DNA of 64,000 nt from Streptomyces monashensis (GTDB lineage: Bacteria > Actinomycetota > Actinomycetes > Streptomycetales > Streptomycetaceae). Numbering within the stretch: position 1 is the stretch's first letter; the number at the start of each line of letters is the position of its first letter. Made by a program: the position numbers and the translations under genes. Positions 15,419 through 23,616 of this stretch are shown here, in pieces. The notes under the pieces are model-generated. The model searched no databases. It saw nothing but the letters and a program-made list of their open reading frames with translations, and was not told the origin of the DNA. Where the stretch lies: contig NZ_MLYO01000035.1 in the NCBI RefSeq assembly GCF_001866665.1, forward strand, positions 172,167 to 236,166. The letters are read 5' to 3'.

Positions 15419-16224
15419 GTCTGCCGGGCGGACTTCAAGAATTCCCTGAGAATTCGCTCCCCCGCGAGGACCCCCCGCTCCGGCAGCGCGGTGATCCCCG
15501 GTGCCGTCCACCCCGTGTCGGCCAGCTCGCCGTGGCCGGGACGCCAGCCCCGGTCGGCGGCGAGCAGGAGGTCTGCGTCCAGCAGGGAGTCACCGGCGGA
15601 CAGCGTGAGGTCCGCGCCCGTGCGGCGGGCCACCTCGCGGACCGCGGCGCTCTTGGTGAGCGGCTGCGGGACGGCGTAGAGCTTGCGGCCCTGGAGCGAG
15701 ACCGTCCAGCCCCGCCCCTCCGCCCAGGCCGCCAGCTCCTTCACCCACTCCTCGGGCAGCAGCTCGCGCTCCACCACCAGGTAGGTGAACAGCTCCTCGG
15801 CGACCCGGTGCTTGCGCAGCCACGCCGGGTCGGCCGTCCGCGCCAGATGATCGTGCACCTCCGCCAGCGGCGCGCACTCGTCCGCGAGGCGCGCCTGCAC
15901 GCGCGCGTGCCAGTCGGCGTCGGTGACCCCGTCGACCAGCAGATGGCCGCCGTTGGCACAGATCGCGTACGTGGGGGGCGGTCCCGGCAGATTGATCCGC
16001 TGGTACTGCTTGCGGGTCCGCGTGGTCGTCGGCACGAAGACGGCCGCGTCCCCGAGGTCGGTCAGCAGCTGGGCGGCCGTCTCCGTCAGATACGACAGCG
16101 GCCTCGCCTCGTGCACCTCCACGCACAGCAGCCGGGGCGCCCGGGCGTCCGGCATGGTCAGCGCGAGGGCCGCCGAGGAGTAGATCAGCGTACGGTCGAG
16201 GTCGCTCGCCACCAGCACCGGCAT
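15415..16224 (-). CDS. Cof-type HAD phosphatase of the Ter-linked operon
   Basis: This is a 269-residue HAD enzyme of the Cof/sucrose-phosphatase type. VASDLDRTLIYSS carries the nucleophile Asp and the second Asp in the first ten residues. VPTTTRTRKQYQRI is motif II, a large C2-type cap follows, and LTKSAAVREVARRTG with SAGDSLLDADLL gives the Lys and acidic motifs III/IV. It is the third gene of a tightly overlapping operon: its ATG shares a base with the TGA of the phosphoribosyltransferase fusion (TGATG). In Ter-associated operons a HAD enzyme is predicted to dephosphorylate the pathway product. The substrate is unidentified. Confidence 0.85.
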   Translation of the reverse strand: MPVLVASDLDRTLIYSSAALALTMPDARAPRLLCVEVHEARPLSYLTETAAQLLTDLGDAAVFVPTTTRTRKQYQRINLPGPPPTYAICANGGHLLVDGVTDADWHARVQARLADECAPLAEVHDHLARTADPAWLRKHRVAEELFTYLVVERELLPEEWVKELAAWAEGRGWTVSLQGRKLYAVPQPLTKSAAVREVARRTGADLTLSAGDSLLDADLLLAADRGWRPGHGELADTGWTAPGITALPERGVLAGERILREFLKSARQT

Positions 16225-18674
16225 CAGACGTTCACCGCCCTGCCGTCGGCGCCCGTGGCGCCGCGGGTGTACCTGGGGTGGATCAGCCCGACGCAGGTGT
16301 ACGGCAGCTCGCCGACCTCCTCGACGGGTACGCCCCGCTGCTCGGCGAGCAGGCGTACGTGGTCGAGGTCGGCGCCCGCGCCCGCACGGGCCAGGATCTT
16401 CCAGGGCACCCGGCGCAGCAGCACCCGGGTGGTCTCGCCGACGCCGGGCTTGACGAGGTTGACGTCGTGGATGCCGTACTCCTCGCTGATCCGCTCGACG
16501 GCCCGCCAGCCCGCCCAGGTCGGGGTGCGGTCCTCGGCCATCAGTTCCTTGGCGGCGGTCCCGGCCGCGTCGGCGACCTCCGGGAAGCGGGCGGCGACGG
16601 CGTCGAGGAAGGCCACGGAGACGTCGGAGCCGGCGAGTTCACGGTAGAACTTGGCGCCGTGGAAGTCGTCCGGACCCACCAGGTCGGCGCGCAGCACCGT
16701 ACGGGAGATCAGGCCGGAGACCGTGGAGTTGAGGCAGGCCGAGGGGATGAGGAAGTCCTCCCGGGTGCCGTAGGTGCGCACGCAGGAGCCCGGGTCGGCG
16801 AGGACGGCGATCTCCGGGTCGAAGCCGCCGGCGCCTTCCGCCCGCTCGAACTCCTCGACGGCCAGGGCGAGTTCCCGGGTGATCGCGCCCTTGCCGGTCC
16901 AGCCGTCCACGAAGACGACGTCCCGCGGGTCGTGGTGCGCGGCCAGCCAGCGCAGCGCGGTGGCGTCGATGCCCCGGCCGCGCACGATGGAGACGGCGTA
17001 GTGCGGCAGGTCGAGCCCGTGCCGGAACCGCGCCCAGCGGCGCATGAGGACGCCGACCGGGGTGCCGGCCCGCGCCAGCGACACCAGCACCGGCCGCGGC
17101 GACCTCTGGGCGAGCACCGTCTCCGTCACCACCCCGACGGCCTGCGCGATCCGGGCGGCGGAGGCGTCGAGGGCGGCCTGGAACAGCTCCTGGTACTGCT
17201 CGCTGGGCTGGTACTCCACCGGCAGCGACTCGGCGTAGTGCGCCCCGCCGCTCTGGATGGCCTCCTCCCGCTCCTCCGTCGGCGCCTCCAGGGTCACGTC
17301 GGAGAGGTCCTGGAGGAGCCAGCCGACGTCGTCGGGCGCGTACGAGGAGAATGCGGGGCCGCGGAGGGGCTCGGGCAGCATGGCCGGCCTTTCGGGAGCG
17401 TGCTGGGGCTCGGGGACGTAGGACGGGACGACCGCGAGCAGGACGTGCGGGACGTGCGCCGCGAGCTGGGCCGCCAGCCCGTCGGGCGCATGCAGGGCCG
17501 GGGTGTCGGCGACGGAGTCGACCACGGCGACGACGGCGTCGAACCCCGCGCCGGCGACGTTGTAGGCGTACCGCTCGCCGGGCCCGTCGGCCGGGTCGTC
17601 GTGGGCGGGGAAGACCAGGCGGGTGCGGATGGCGTAGCCGGGGTCGTCCAGCGCGAGCACGGGCGACCGGGTGGTGGTGGAGAACCGCACCTCGGCCTCC
17701 GTGATCCGCTCCAGCTCCCGGGCGAGCCGCAGCGGGGCGTACATCAGCTCCTCGAAGCCGAGGACGAGGACGCGGCGGGCGGCGGGCAGGGCGTCGGCGA
17801 GCCGGGCGGCCATCCCGGGAAGGGCGGCTTCGAGGCGGGCGCGATGGGCGGGGGTGAACCCGTGCCGCCCGCCGTCGGGGAGGCGGTGCGGCCAGTGGAG
17901 TTCTATTCGGCCGTACGGGGGCGTCCGGTCGGCCGCGGCGGGCGCGCACCCGGCGTCCTCGTGGCGGGAAACCAGCTGCCGCCCCTTCTCCAGGACGTCC
18001 GGCGGCAGCCGCACCGTCCCGGACGCGGCGGCGACCAGGTCCACCCGCGCCCCTATCTCCGTGGCGAACCGTTTCATCCGGTCGACGTCCTGCGCCGACC
18101 GCATGTCGACCAGCGCGACCACCACATACCGCTCCCGCGGATACCGGTCATGCAGATCACGCACCGTGTTCAGCACGGTGTTGCCGGTCGAGAACTCGTC
18201 GTCGACCAGCACCAGCGGACCGTCACCGGCCAGCAGCGCGGGATCCTCCGGCAGCAGCAGATGCGAGGTGGCGTGCGAGTGCGACTCCTCGAAGCCGCCC
18301 GCGCGGGCGACCCCGGCGACCGGCCGCCGCGTGGAGTGCAGGTACGGCGCCGTACCGAGCCCGTCGGCGACGGCGTGGCCCAGCCCGGTCGCCGTCTCCG
18401 CGTACCCGAGGACGACCGCTCGGGCCGCCTGCGCCCCGCCGAGCAGACCGGCCACCCGGCGGCCCAGCCGGACCCCGTGCCCGTAGACCACGGAGGGCGA
18501 CTGCGGCACGTGCTTGCCGAGGACGTTCGACACCAGCAGATGGGCCCGCTTGGGGTTGCGCCGCAGCGCGAGCCCCAGCAGGGACCGCAGCCCGTCGTCC
18601 CCCACGAGCTCGACCCCGAGCCGCTGCGCGACCCAACCGCCGGACCAGACCCCGTCGTTCACTGCGTTCCTCAT
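16224..18674 (-). CDS. Double phosphoribosyltransferase fusion (PRTase + TRSP + StiP/PRTase-like) of the Ter pathway
   Basis: The product has 816 residues. Residues 1-250 form a phosphoribosyltransferase with the PRPP loop LVLVDDEFSTGNT at about 154-166. Residues 300-340 end in STTTRSPVL, the motif that names the TRSP domain. From about 440 a second unit begins with SSYAPDDVGWLLQDLSDV and contains VFVDGWTGKGAITRE (about 587-601), another PRPP-type loop. It continues to LLRRVPWKIL and ends in PYTCVGLIHPRYT, matching the family annotated StiP or PRTase_1. In many bacteria these are two genes. The ATG overlaps the stop of the upstream lyase (ATGA), so translation is coupled. Confidence 0.85.
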   Translation of the reverse strand: MRNAVNDGVWSGGWVAQRLGVELVGDDGLRSLLGLALRRNPKRAHLLVSNVLGKHVPQSPSVVYGHGVRLGRRVAGLLGGAQAARAVVLGYAETATGLGHAVADGLGTAPYLHSTRRPVAGVARAGGFEESHSHATSHLLLPEDPALLAGDGPLVLVDDEFSTGNTVLNTVRDLHDRYPRERYVVVALVDMRSAQDVDRMKRFATEIGARVDLVAAASGTVRLPPDVLEKGRQLVSRHEDAGCAPAAADRTPPYGRIELHWPHRLPDGGRHGFTPAHRARLEAALPGMAARLADALPAARRVLVLGFEELMYAPLRLARELERITEAEVRFSTTTRSPVLALDDPGYAIRTRLVFPAHDDPADGPGERYAYNVAGAGFDAVVAVVDSVADTPALHAPDGLAAQLAAHVPHVLLAVVPSYVPEPQHAPERPAMLPEPLRGPAFSSYAPDDVGWLLQDLSDVTLEAPTEEREEAIQSGGAHYAESLPVEYQPSEQYQELFQAALDASAARIAQAVGVVTETVLAQRSPRPVLVSLARAGTPVGVLMRRWARFRHGLDLPHYAVSIVRGRGIDATALRWLAAHHDPRDVVFVDGWTGKGAITRELALAVEEFERAEGAGGFDPEIAVLADPGSCVRTYGTREDFLIPSACLNSTVSGLISRTVLRADLVGPDDFHGAKFYRELAGSDVSVAFLDAVAARFPEVADAAGTAAKELMAEDRTPTWAGWRAVERISEEYGIHDVNLVKPGVGETTRVLLRRVPWKILARAGAGADLDHVRLLAEQRGVPVEEVGELPYTCVGLIHPRYTRGATGADGRAVNV

Positions 18675-19840
18675 ACGTCCCTTATCCCGGCGGCGAGCAG
18701 CTCCACGAAGCCGACGTCCTCGTGGGCCACGCCGAACGCCTCGGCGCGCAGCAGGGTCCGCTCGGCCCAGGCGCGATGCGGCTTCACTTCGTTCATCTTG
18801 TTCGTGTAGGCCGACCTGAGGACTCCTCCGCCGCCGCGTTCCGGCCTCAGGATGTCCTGGGCGTCGCTGTACTCCTCGTGGCTGACCACGGACAGCGCGT
18901 GCACGGGCAGCACATGGGAGGGGTGGATGCAGGTCTTGCCGAGCAGGCCGTTGGCGTGGTCGAGGGAGATCTCCCGCAGCAGTCCGTCCATGGCGTGCTC
19001 GATCAGCTTCTCGCGCAGCTCGACGGCCTGCACCTCCAGGAAGGGGCTCTGCCGCAGCTGGGGCTTGAACATGCGCTCGGAGAGGCGGAAGTACTCCCAC
19101 ACGGGCCCGGTCACGGTGAATCCGGTGCCGTCGGCCCGGCCCAGCATGTTCACGACGTCGGCGATCACCGAGGCGACGATCTGCACGTCGTAGGCGGTCA
19201 TGTCGGGGGCGCGGCGCAGGCCGTAGGAGGAGCAGAAGTCGGTGACGCCGAGGCGCAGCGCGAGCACCCGGTCGCGGAACTTGTCGACCGCGCGGAAGAC
19301 GCCCTCCAGGGTGTCCACCCGGGACTCGCGGTAGAGCAGCTCGGGGGATTCCAGGACGGGCATGGCGAACAGCCGGCGGCCGCTCTCGGCCTCGGCGGCC
19401 GTCAGGGCCTCCAGGAACGGGATGCCGCGCTCCTCGGTGAACTTGGGCAGCACGAATCCGGACAGCAGCCGGACGGACGCGCCGAGCCGTCGTACGAGGT
19501 CGGGTATCTGCTCGGGGGCGCGCACCCGGATGAAGAGCAGCGGCGGCTCGCAGCCGGGCCGGGCGGCGAGGTCGGCGAACTGGCGGACGAGGTTCTCCTC
19601 GCCGGCCACGACGTCCGCGTCGTCGATGGAGTCCTCCAGGCACAGCACCATCGAGATCACGCCGTTCCCGGCCTGTTTGACGATGTCGTCGGCGAGCCGC
19701 GGCCGGGTGGCCGGGCTGTACAGGGTGGCGCCGAGGGCTGCGGCGAGCAGCCGGGCCGGGGAGTCGGCGGTGAACGCGGCCGGCTCCCGGTGGAAAAGGC
19801 GCTGCCGCACCTCGGGGGCGATGTGCCCGAAATGACGCAT
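18671..19840 (-). CDS. HpcH/HpaI (CitE-like) aldolase/lyase of the Ter-linked operon
   Basis: This is a 389-residue TIM-barrel protein of the CitE/HpcH superfamily. It shows TLYSPATRPRLADDI, VLCLEDSIDDADV (Mg/substrate acidic motif), LLFIRVRAP, SGFVLPKFTEERG, FAMPVLESPELLYRES and LGKTCIHPSHVLPV. Such lyases cleave or form C-C bonds on CoA or sugar-like substrates. In Ter operons this subgroup is thought to make a sugar-acid precursor joined to a base or phosphoribosyl unit. It is the first gene of the operon; GGGGGAGTCCT precedes the ATG. It faces away from the TerD paralogue, with 197 bases between starts. Confidence 0.85.
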   Translation of the reverse strand: MRHFGHIAPEVRQRLFHREPAAFTADSPARLLAAALGATLYSPATRPRLADDIVKQAGNGVISMVLCLEDSIDDADVVAGEENLVRQFADLAARPGCEPPLLFIRVRAPEQIPDLVRRLGASVRLLSGFVLPKFTEERGIPFLEALTAAEAESGRRLFAMPVLESPELLYRESRVDTLEGVFRAVDKFRDRVLALRLGVTDFCSSYGLRRAPDMTAYDVQIVASVIADVVNMLGRADGTGFTVTGPVWEYFRLSERMFKPQLRQSPFLEVQAVELREKLIEHAMDGLLREISLDHANGLLGKTCIHPSHVLPVHALSVVSHEEYSDAQDILRPERGGGGVLRSAYTNKMNEVKPHRAWAERTLLRAEAFGVAHEDVGFVELLAAGIRDV

Positions 19841-20037
19841 AGGACTCCCCCATGGGCGCGAGCCCGAGTCTGTGGGTTCGGTAAAAGGTGGCTGGTAATA
19901 GTACGTAGGGACCCATGTCCTGGGTTCCCTGCGGTCATGAACTTCCGGTAACCCGCTTGTGTCGGCGGCCGTCCGCGGCCCTGCCCCGCTTGCCCCCCGC
20001 ATTGTCGTGACCAGGACCGAGAGGGCAGGATGACCGC

Positions 20038-20802
20038 ATGACGCACGCCATGCTGAAGGGGTCGAACGTCCCGCTGGAGGCCACCACGGTCCGCGCCGTG
20101 CTGCGCTGGACGCCCGGGCAGGGGGTCCCGGACGTGGACGCCTCGGCCCTGCTGCTGGGCCCCGACGGCCGCGTGCGCTCGGACGAGGACTTCGTCTTCT
20201 ACAACCAGCCCCGGCACCCGTCCGGAAAGGTGTGGCGGCTCGGCAAGAAGCGGGTCACCGAGGGGCTGACGGACACGATCCAGTCAGACCTTTCCGGTGT
20301 CGAGCCGAGCGTCGGGCGGATCGTGCTCGTCGCCTCCGCGGACGGCGTCACGTTCGACCAGGTGCCGGCGCTGTGCATCCTGCTGTACGACGCGGGCGCC
20401 GACGGGGAGCCGCTGGCCACCTTCGAGATCAAGCCGGAGACCGGCGCGGAGACGGCGATGATCTGCGGTGAGCTGTACCGGCGCGGGGAGGGCTGGAAGT
20501 TCCGCGCGCTGGGCGAGGGGTACCAGGACGGGCTGAAGGGCCTCGCGACGGACTTCGGCATCTCGGTGGACGAGTCGGAGGGGGCCGAGCCGGAGCCGGA
20601 GCTCACGGCCTCCCAGCCGCTGCCGCCCGAGCAGCCGACCTCGGTCGTGCCGCAGCAGCCGCCCGCGTACGGCTATCCGCAGCCGACGTCGGCCGCGCCG
20701 GCGTACGGCTACCCCCAGCCGCAGCCCGTGCCGGTGCCCGCCGGGCCGCTGGACCCGAACTTCCGGCTGCCGCCGCAGGGGCCCCAGTTCATCGGGCGGT
20801 GA
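20038..20802 (+). CDS. TerD-domain protein with proline/tyrosine-rich tail and degenerate Ca2+ loop
   Basis: The protein has 254 residues. Residues 1-180 form a TerD domain with DVDASALLLGPDG, EDFVFYNQPRHPSG, TAMICGELYRRGEGWKFRALGEGY and GLATDFGISV. The calcium-binding loop of normal TerD (GDNLTG...GDDE) is replaced by KRVTEGLTDTIQSDLS, so metal binding is probably changed. The last 70 residues are Pro/Gln/Tyr-rich with repeated AYGYPQP. The gene is divergent from the lyase operon and convergent with the TerA-like gene. There is no clear Shine-Dalgarno; CAGGAT six bases upstream of the ATG suggests a leaderless message. Confidence 0.85.
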   Translation: MTHAMLKGSNVPLEATTVRAVLRWTPGQGVPDVDASALLLGPDGRVRSDEDFVFYNQPRHPSGKVWRLGKKRVTEGLTDTIQSDLSGVEPSVGRIVLVASADGVTFDQVPALCILLYDAGADGEPLATFEIKPETGAETAMICGELYRRGEGWKFRALGEGYQDGLKGLATDFGISVDESEGAEPEPELTASQPLPPEQPTSVVPQQPPAYGYPQPTSAAPAYGYPQPQPVPVPAGPLDPNFRLPPQGPQFIGR

Positions 20803-20814
20803 GGGGACCCGCCC

Positions 20815-21552
20815 TCACCGGTCCGCCGTCTTGTAGCCCCGGCCCCACTGCAGACCCCACCCGTACAGCCGGTCCAGCTCGCCCTGGAAGCCGTACACGA
20901 ACTTCACCTCGCGGCGCACGAGCAGTTCGTCCTTCACGTTCTCGATCATCACGACGGCGCACGAGCGCGCCTGCGGATGGCGCTCGTCGAGGCCGATCTC
21001 TATGCGCGGGCCGTTGCTGGGGTAGAGCGTGACGATGGCGTGGGTACGGTCGAAGGCCGGGGTCTGGTCGTAGATGTAGACGAAGACCAGCAGGCGTTTG
21101 ATCTGGTCGCGGTGGTCGAGGTTGACGTACATCGTCTCGCCCGACGCCGAGCCGAACCGGTCGTCGCCGCTGAGTTTGATGTACGGCGGGGCGTTGACGT
21201 CGCCGAGGAGGTTGCCGAGCGGCTGGACGACGCCCTTCGTGCCGTCGGCCAGCTCGTACAGGCAGCCGAGGTCGAGGTCGACGTTGACCATGCTCTGGCC
21301 GTGCCCGAGCACCTCCGGCGGTTTGAGCGCCCTGAAGGGGTGCCGGAAGAGGCCGGCACGCGGGGCGGTGTCGAAGTCGTCGGACGTGCGCATCCGCCAG
21401 GTCAGGTTGACCCGCAGGTTGCCCGTGGCCGCGCCCTGTTTGGTGAGGGACACCGTGTGGTGCCGGACGGACATCTGGATGGAGCCGGTCGCGGCCTCAC
21501 CCGAGTCGAAGTTGGCGGCGCTGGCGCCCCGCAGTCCGTCGAAGAAACCCAT
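20815..21552 (-). CDS. terA-like: TerA-like stress protein (TerD superfamily)
   Basis: The 245-residue protein matches the C-terminal part of TerA. It contains VNLTWRM, MVNVDLDLGCLYELADGTKG, a PPYIKLSGDDRFG loop, RLLVFVYIYDQTP, IEIGLDERHPQARSCAVVMIEN and the ending FQGELDRLYGWGLQWGRG. TerA proteins bind Ca2+ and assemble with TerC and TerD at the membrane in tellurite and oxidative stress responses. The ATG at 21552 begins MGFFDGLRG; the frame upstream is unrelated low-complexity sequence. It follows the TerC-like gene on the same strand after a terminator hairpin, so it may have its own promoter within 21553-21608. Confidence 0.82.
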   Translation of the reverse strand: MGFFDGLRGASAANFDSGEAATGSIQMSVRHHTVSLTKQGAATGNLRVNLTWRMRTSDDFDTAPRAGLFRHPFRALKPPEVLGHGQSMVNVDLDLGCLYELADGTKGVVQPLGNLLGDVNAPPYIKLSGDDRFGSASGETMYVNLDHRDQIKRLLVFVYIYDQTPAFDRTHAIVTLYPSNGPRIEIGLDERHPQARSCAVVMIENVKDELLVRREVKFVYGFQGELDRLYGWGLQWGRGYKTADR

Positions 21553-21608
21553 TCCCGCCCCCAGGTCACGTGGCTGTACACCGGTACGTCGTCGCCCCCG
21601 CACGCCGA

Positions 21609-21638
21609 CGGGGCGGCCGGCCCGCGCCGGCCGCCCCG
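21609..21638. terminator. Terminator after the TerC-like gene
   Basis: A perfect 12-bp stem (CGGGGCGGCCGG with its complement) closes a six-base loop. It begins 28 bases past the stop of the TerC-like gene on the minus strand and 57 bases before the TerA-like start. Confidence 0.7.
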
Positions 21639-21666
21639 TTCAGAGCGTTCCTCACCCGCGGGGGCG

Positions 21667-22806
21667 TCACACCCCTGAGGACACCTCGGCCGGGGCGTCA
21701 CTGCCCTCGCCGGCTGCCTCGAGCGCGCGGTTGCGGCGGACGGAGGACCAGAAGGACAGGGCGATCAGGACGACACCGACGAGACCGGTGATGACCTCGT
21801 TGATCTCGTGCTGGATGGTGACCATGAGGATCACGGCCAGGGCGCCGATGGCGTAGTGGGCGCCGTGCTCCAGGTAGACGTAGTCGTCGAGGGTGCCCTG
21901 GCGGACCAGGTAGACCGTGAGCGAGCGGACGTACATCGCGCCGATGCCGAGGCCGAGGGCCATCATCACGATGTCGTTGGTGATGGCGAAGGCGCCGATC
22001 ACACCGTCGAAGGAGAAGGACGCGTCCAGGACCTCCAGGTAGAGGAACATGAAGAACGCGGCCTGGCCGGCCAGCAGCACCGCCGACTTCTTCTTGCCGG
22101 TGCGGGCGGCCTCTTCCTCCTCCTCGTGCTCGCGCTCCTCCTCTTCCTCCAGCCGGTCCTCGAAGTAGCCGGACAGACCGCCGACGATCATGTACGTGAT
22201 CAGGCCGGCGATGCCGGAGATCAGGACCGTCTGGGCCTTGTCGACGTGGGCGCCGCCGTGCTGGTGGGCGTGCGTGGCGAAGGTGAAGGAGGTGATCAGC
22301 AGGACGATCAGGGCGATGCAGACCGACAGCATGTCGACCTTGCCGAGCTTGGCCAGGGGCCGCTCGATCCATTGCAGCCACTGGATGTCCCGGTCCTCGA
22401 AGATGAAGTCGAGGAAGATCATCAGCAGGAACATCCCGCCGAAGGCGGCGATCGCCGGGTGGGCGTCGGTGACCAGCTGCTGGTACTGGTCCTTGTCCGT
22501 GAGCGCCAGGTGGACGGCGTCGTAGGGGTTGAGCTTCGCCGTGATGGCCACGATGACGACGGGGAAGACCAGCCGCATGCCGAACACGGCGATCAGGACG
22601 CCGACCGTGAGGAAGATCTTCTGCCAGAAGGCGTTCATCTTCTTCAGGATTCCGGCGTTGACCACGGCGTTGTCGAAGGACAGGGAGATCTCGAGAACAG
22701 CGAGGATCGCCACGACCCCGAAGGCCTCCCAGCCTCCGTAGAAGACTGCGGCGACGAGGCCGAGCGCGGTGACCGCGAACGACCAGCCGAAGGTTTTCAG
22801 AAGCAC
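21667..22806 (-). CDS. TerC-like integral membrane protein (DUF475)
   Basis: This 379-residue membrane protein has about nine helices. The TerC-superfamily acidic motifs are present: LEISLSFDNAVVNAGIL in helix two and LYLEVLDASFSFDGVIGAFA in the second half, which supply the membrane metal site. A highly charged cytoplasmic loop (EDRLEEEEEREHEEEEEAA) and a His-rich segment THAHQHGG suggest metal sensing. DUF475 proteins stand in for TerC in actinobacterial Ter clusters. Start codon is GTG at 22806, with only a weak Shine-Dalgarno. Two TerD genes lie upstream on the same strand. Tellurite resistance itself is not assured. Confidence 0.88.
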   Translation of the reverse strand: MLLKTFGWSFAVTALGLVAAVFYGGWEAFGVVAILAVLEISLSFDNAVVNAGILKKMNAFWQKIFLTVGVLIAVFGMRLVFPVVIVAITAKLNPYDAVHLALTDKDQYQQLVTDAHPAIAAFGGMFLLMIFLDFIFEDRDIQWLQWIERPLAKLGKVDMLSVCIALIVLLITSFTFATHAHQHGGAHVDKAQTVLISGIAGLITYMIVGGLSGYFEDRLEEEEEREHEEEEEAARTGKKKSAVLLAGQAAFFMFLYLEVLDASFSFDGVIGAFAITNDIVMMALGLGIGAMYVRSLTVYLVRQGTLDDYVYLEHGAHYAIGALAVILMVTIQHEINEVITGLVGVVLIALSFWSSVRRNRALEAAGEGSDAPAEVSSGV

Positions 22807-22835
22807 TGGCTACCCAATCATCTTTGGGGGCACCG

Positions 22836-22852
22836 CCCAGACGAAGTCTGGG
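22836..22852. repeat. Small CCCAGAC-TTC-GTCTGGG hairpin
   Basis: CCCAGAC and GTCTGGG close a three-base loop 30 bases before the TerC-like start. Near-identical hairpins with flanking G/C runs are familiar in Streptomyces intergenic DNA, so this is probably an interspersed element or leader structure, not a gene-specific operator. Confidence 0.45.
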
Positions 22853-22934
22853 GGCGGGTCTCCCCCGCGCCGTACTCGGCTTTGCGAAACGTTGACCCGA
22901 GTCTAGAGGTGCACCCTACCGGCGGTACCAACCG

Positions 22935-23513
22935 CTACGAAACGTTCACCCCGAAGTCGAGGGCGATGCCGCGCAGTCCGGACGCGTAGCCCTGGCCGAC
23001 GGCGCGGAACTTCCATTCGCCCTGGTAGCGGTAGAGCTCGCCGAAGATCATGGCGGTCTCGGTGGAGGCGTCCTCGCTCAGGTCGTAGCGCGCCAGCTCC
23101 TGGCCGTCGGCCTGGTTGACCACGCGGATGAACGCGTTGGAGACCTGGCCGAAGGTCTGACCGCGCTCGTCCGCCATGTGGATCGAGACGGGGAAGGCGA
23201 TCTTCTCGCACTGCGGCGGGACCTTGGCGAGGTCGACCAGAATCGATTCGTCGTCGCCCTCGCCCTCACCGGTGAGGTTGTCACCGGTGTGCTCGACGGA
23301 GCCGTCGGGGCTCTTGAGCTGGTTGTAGAAGACGAACCACTCGTCGCCCAGCACCCGGTTGCCGGCGCCGCACAGCAGCGCGCTGGCGTCCAGGTCGAAG
23401 GGGGCGCCGGTGGTGGACCGCGCGTCCCAGCCGAGCCCGATCATGACGTTCGTGAGGTTGGGTGCGGCTTTGGAGAGGGAGACGTTGCCTCCCTTGGCGA
23501 GCGTGACGCCCAT
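22935..23513 (-). CDS. terD: TerD-family stress protein
   Basis: This is a 192-residue canonical TerD protein. It starts MGVTLAKGGNVSLSK and contains GLGWDARSTTG, FDLDASALLCGAGN, the calcium-binding loop HTGDNLTGEGEGDDE, and the closing block TAMIFGELYRYQGEWKFRAV with GYASGLRGIALDFGV. TerD domains bind two Ca2+ ions and pair with TerC-type membrane proteins. It is highly similar over its whole length to the next gene upstream, pointing to tandem duplication. GGGAGGACC lies upstream of the ATG. Confidence 0.92.
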   Translation of the reverse strand: MGVTLAKGGNVSLSKAAPNLTNVMIGLGWDARSTTGAPFDLDASALLCGAGNRVLGDEWFVFYNQLKSPDGSVEHTGDNLTGEGEGDDESILVDLAKVPPQCEKIAFPVSIHMADERGQTFGQVSNAFIRVVNQADGQELARYDLSEDASTETAMIFGELYRYQGEWKFRAVGQGYASGLRGIALDFGVNVS

Positions 23514-23616
23514 GATGGTGGTCCTCCCCTAGTGGTGCTTCTCTGGTTGTCCTGCGCGTCCGGCGCCGCCCCTAAACGGTGCGGCGCCGGACGGTTGCGG
23601 GGTCGGACGCCGGTCG

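Noticed and set aside
16278..18809. 843-codon plus-strand frame opposite the PRTase fusion
   Set aside because: The opposite strand carries PRPP loops, TRSP motif and overlapping start-stop junctions. The plus frame has none.
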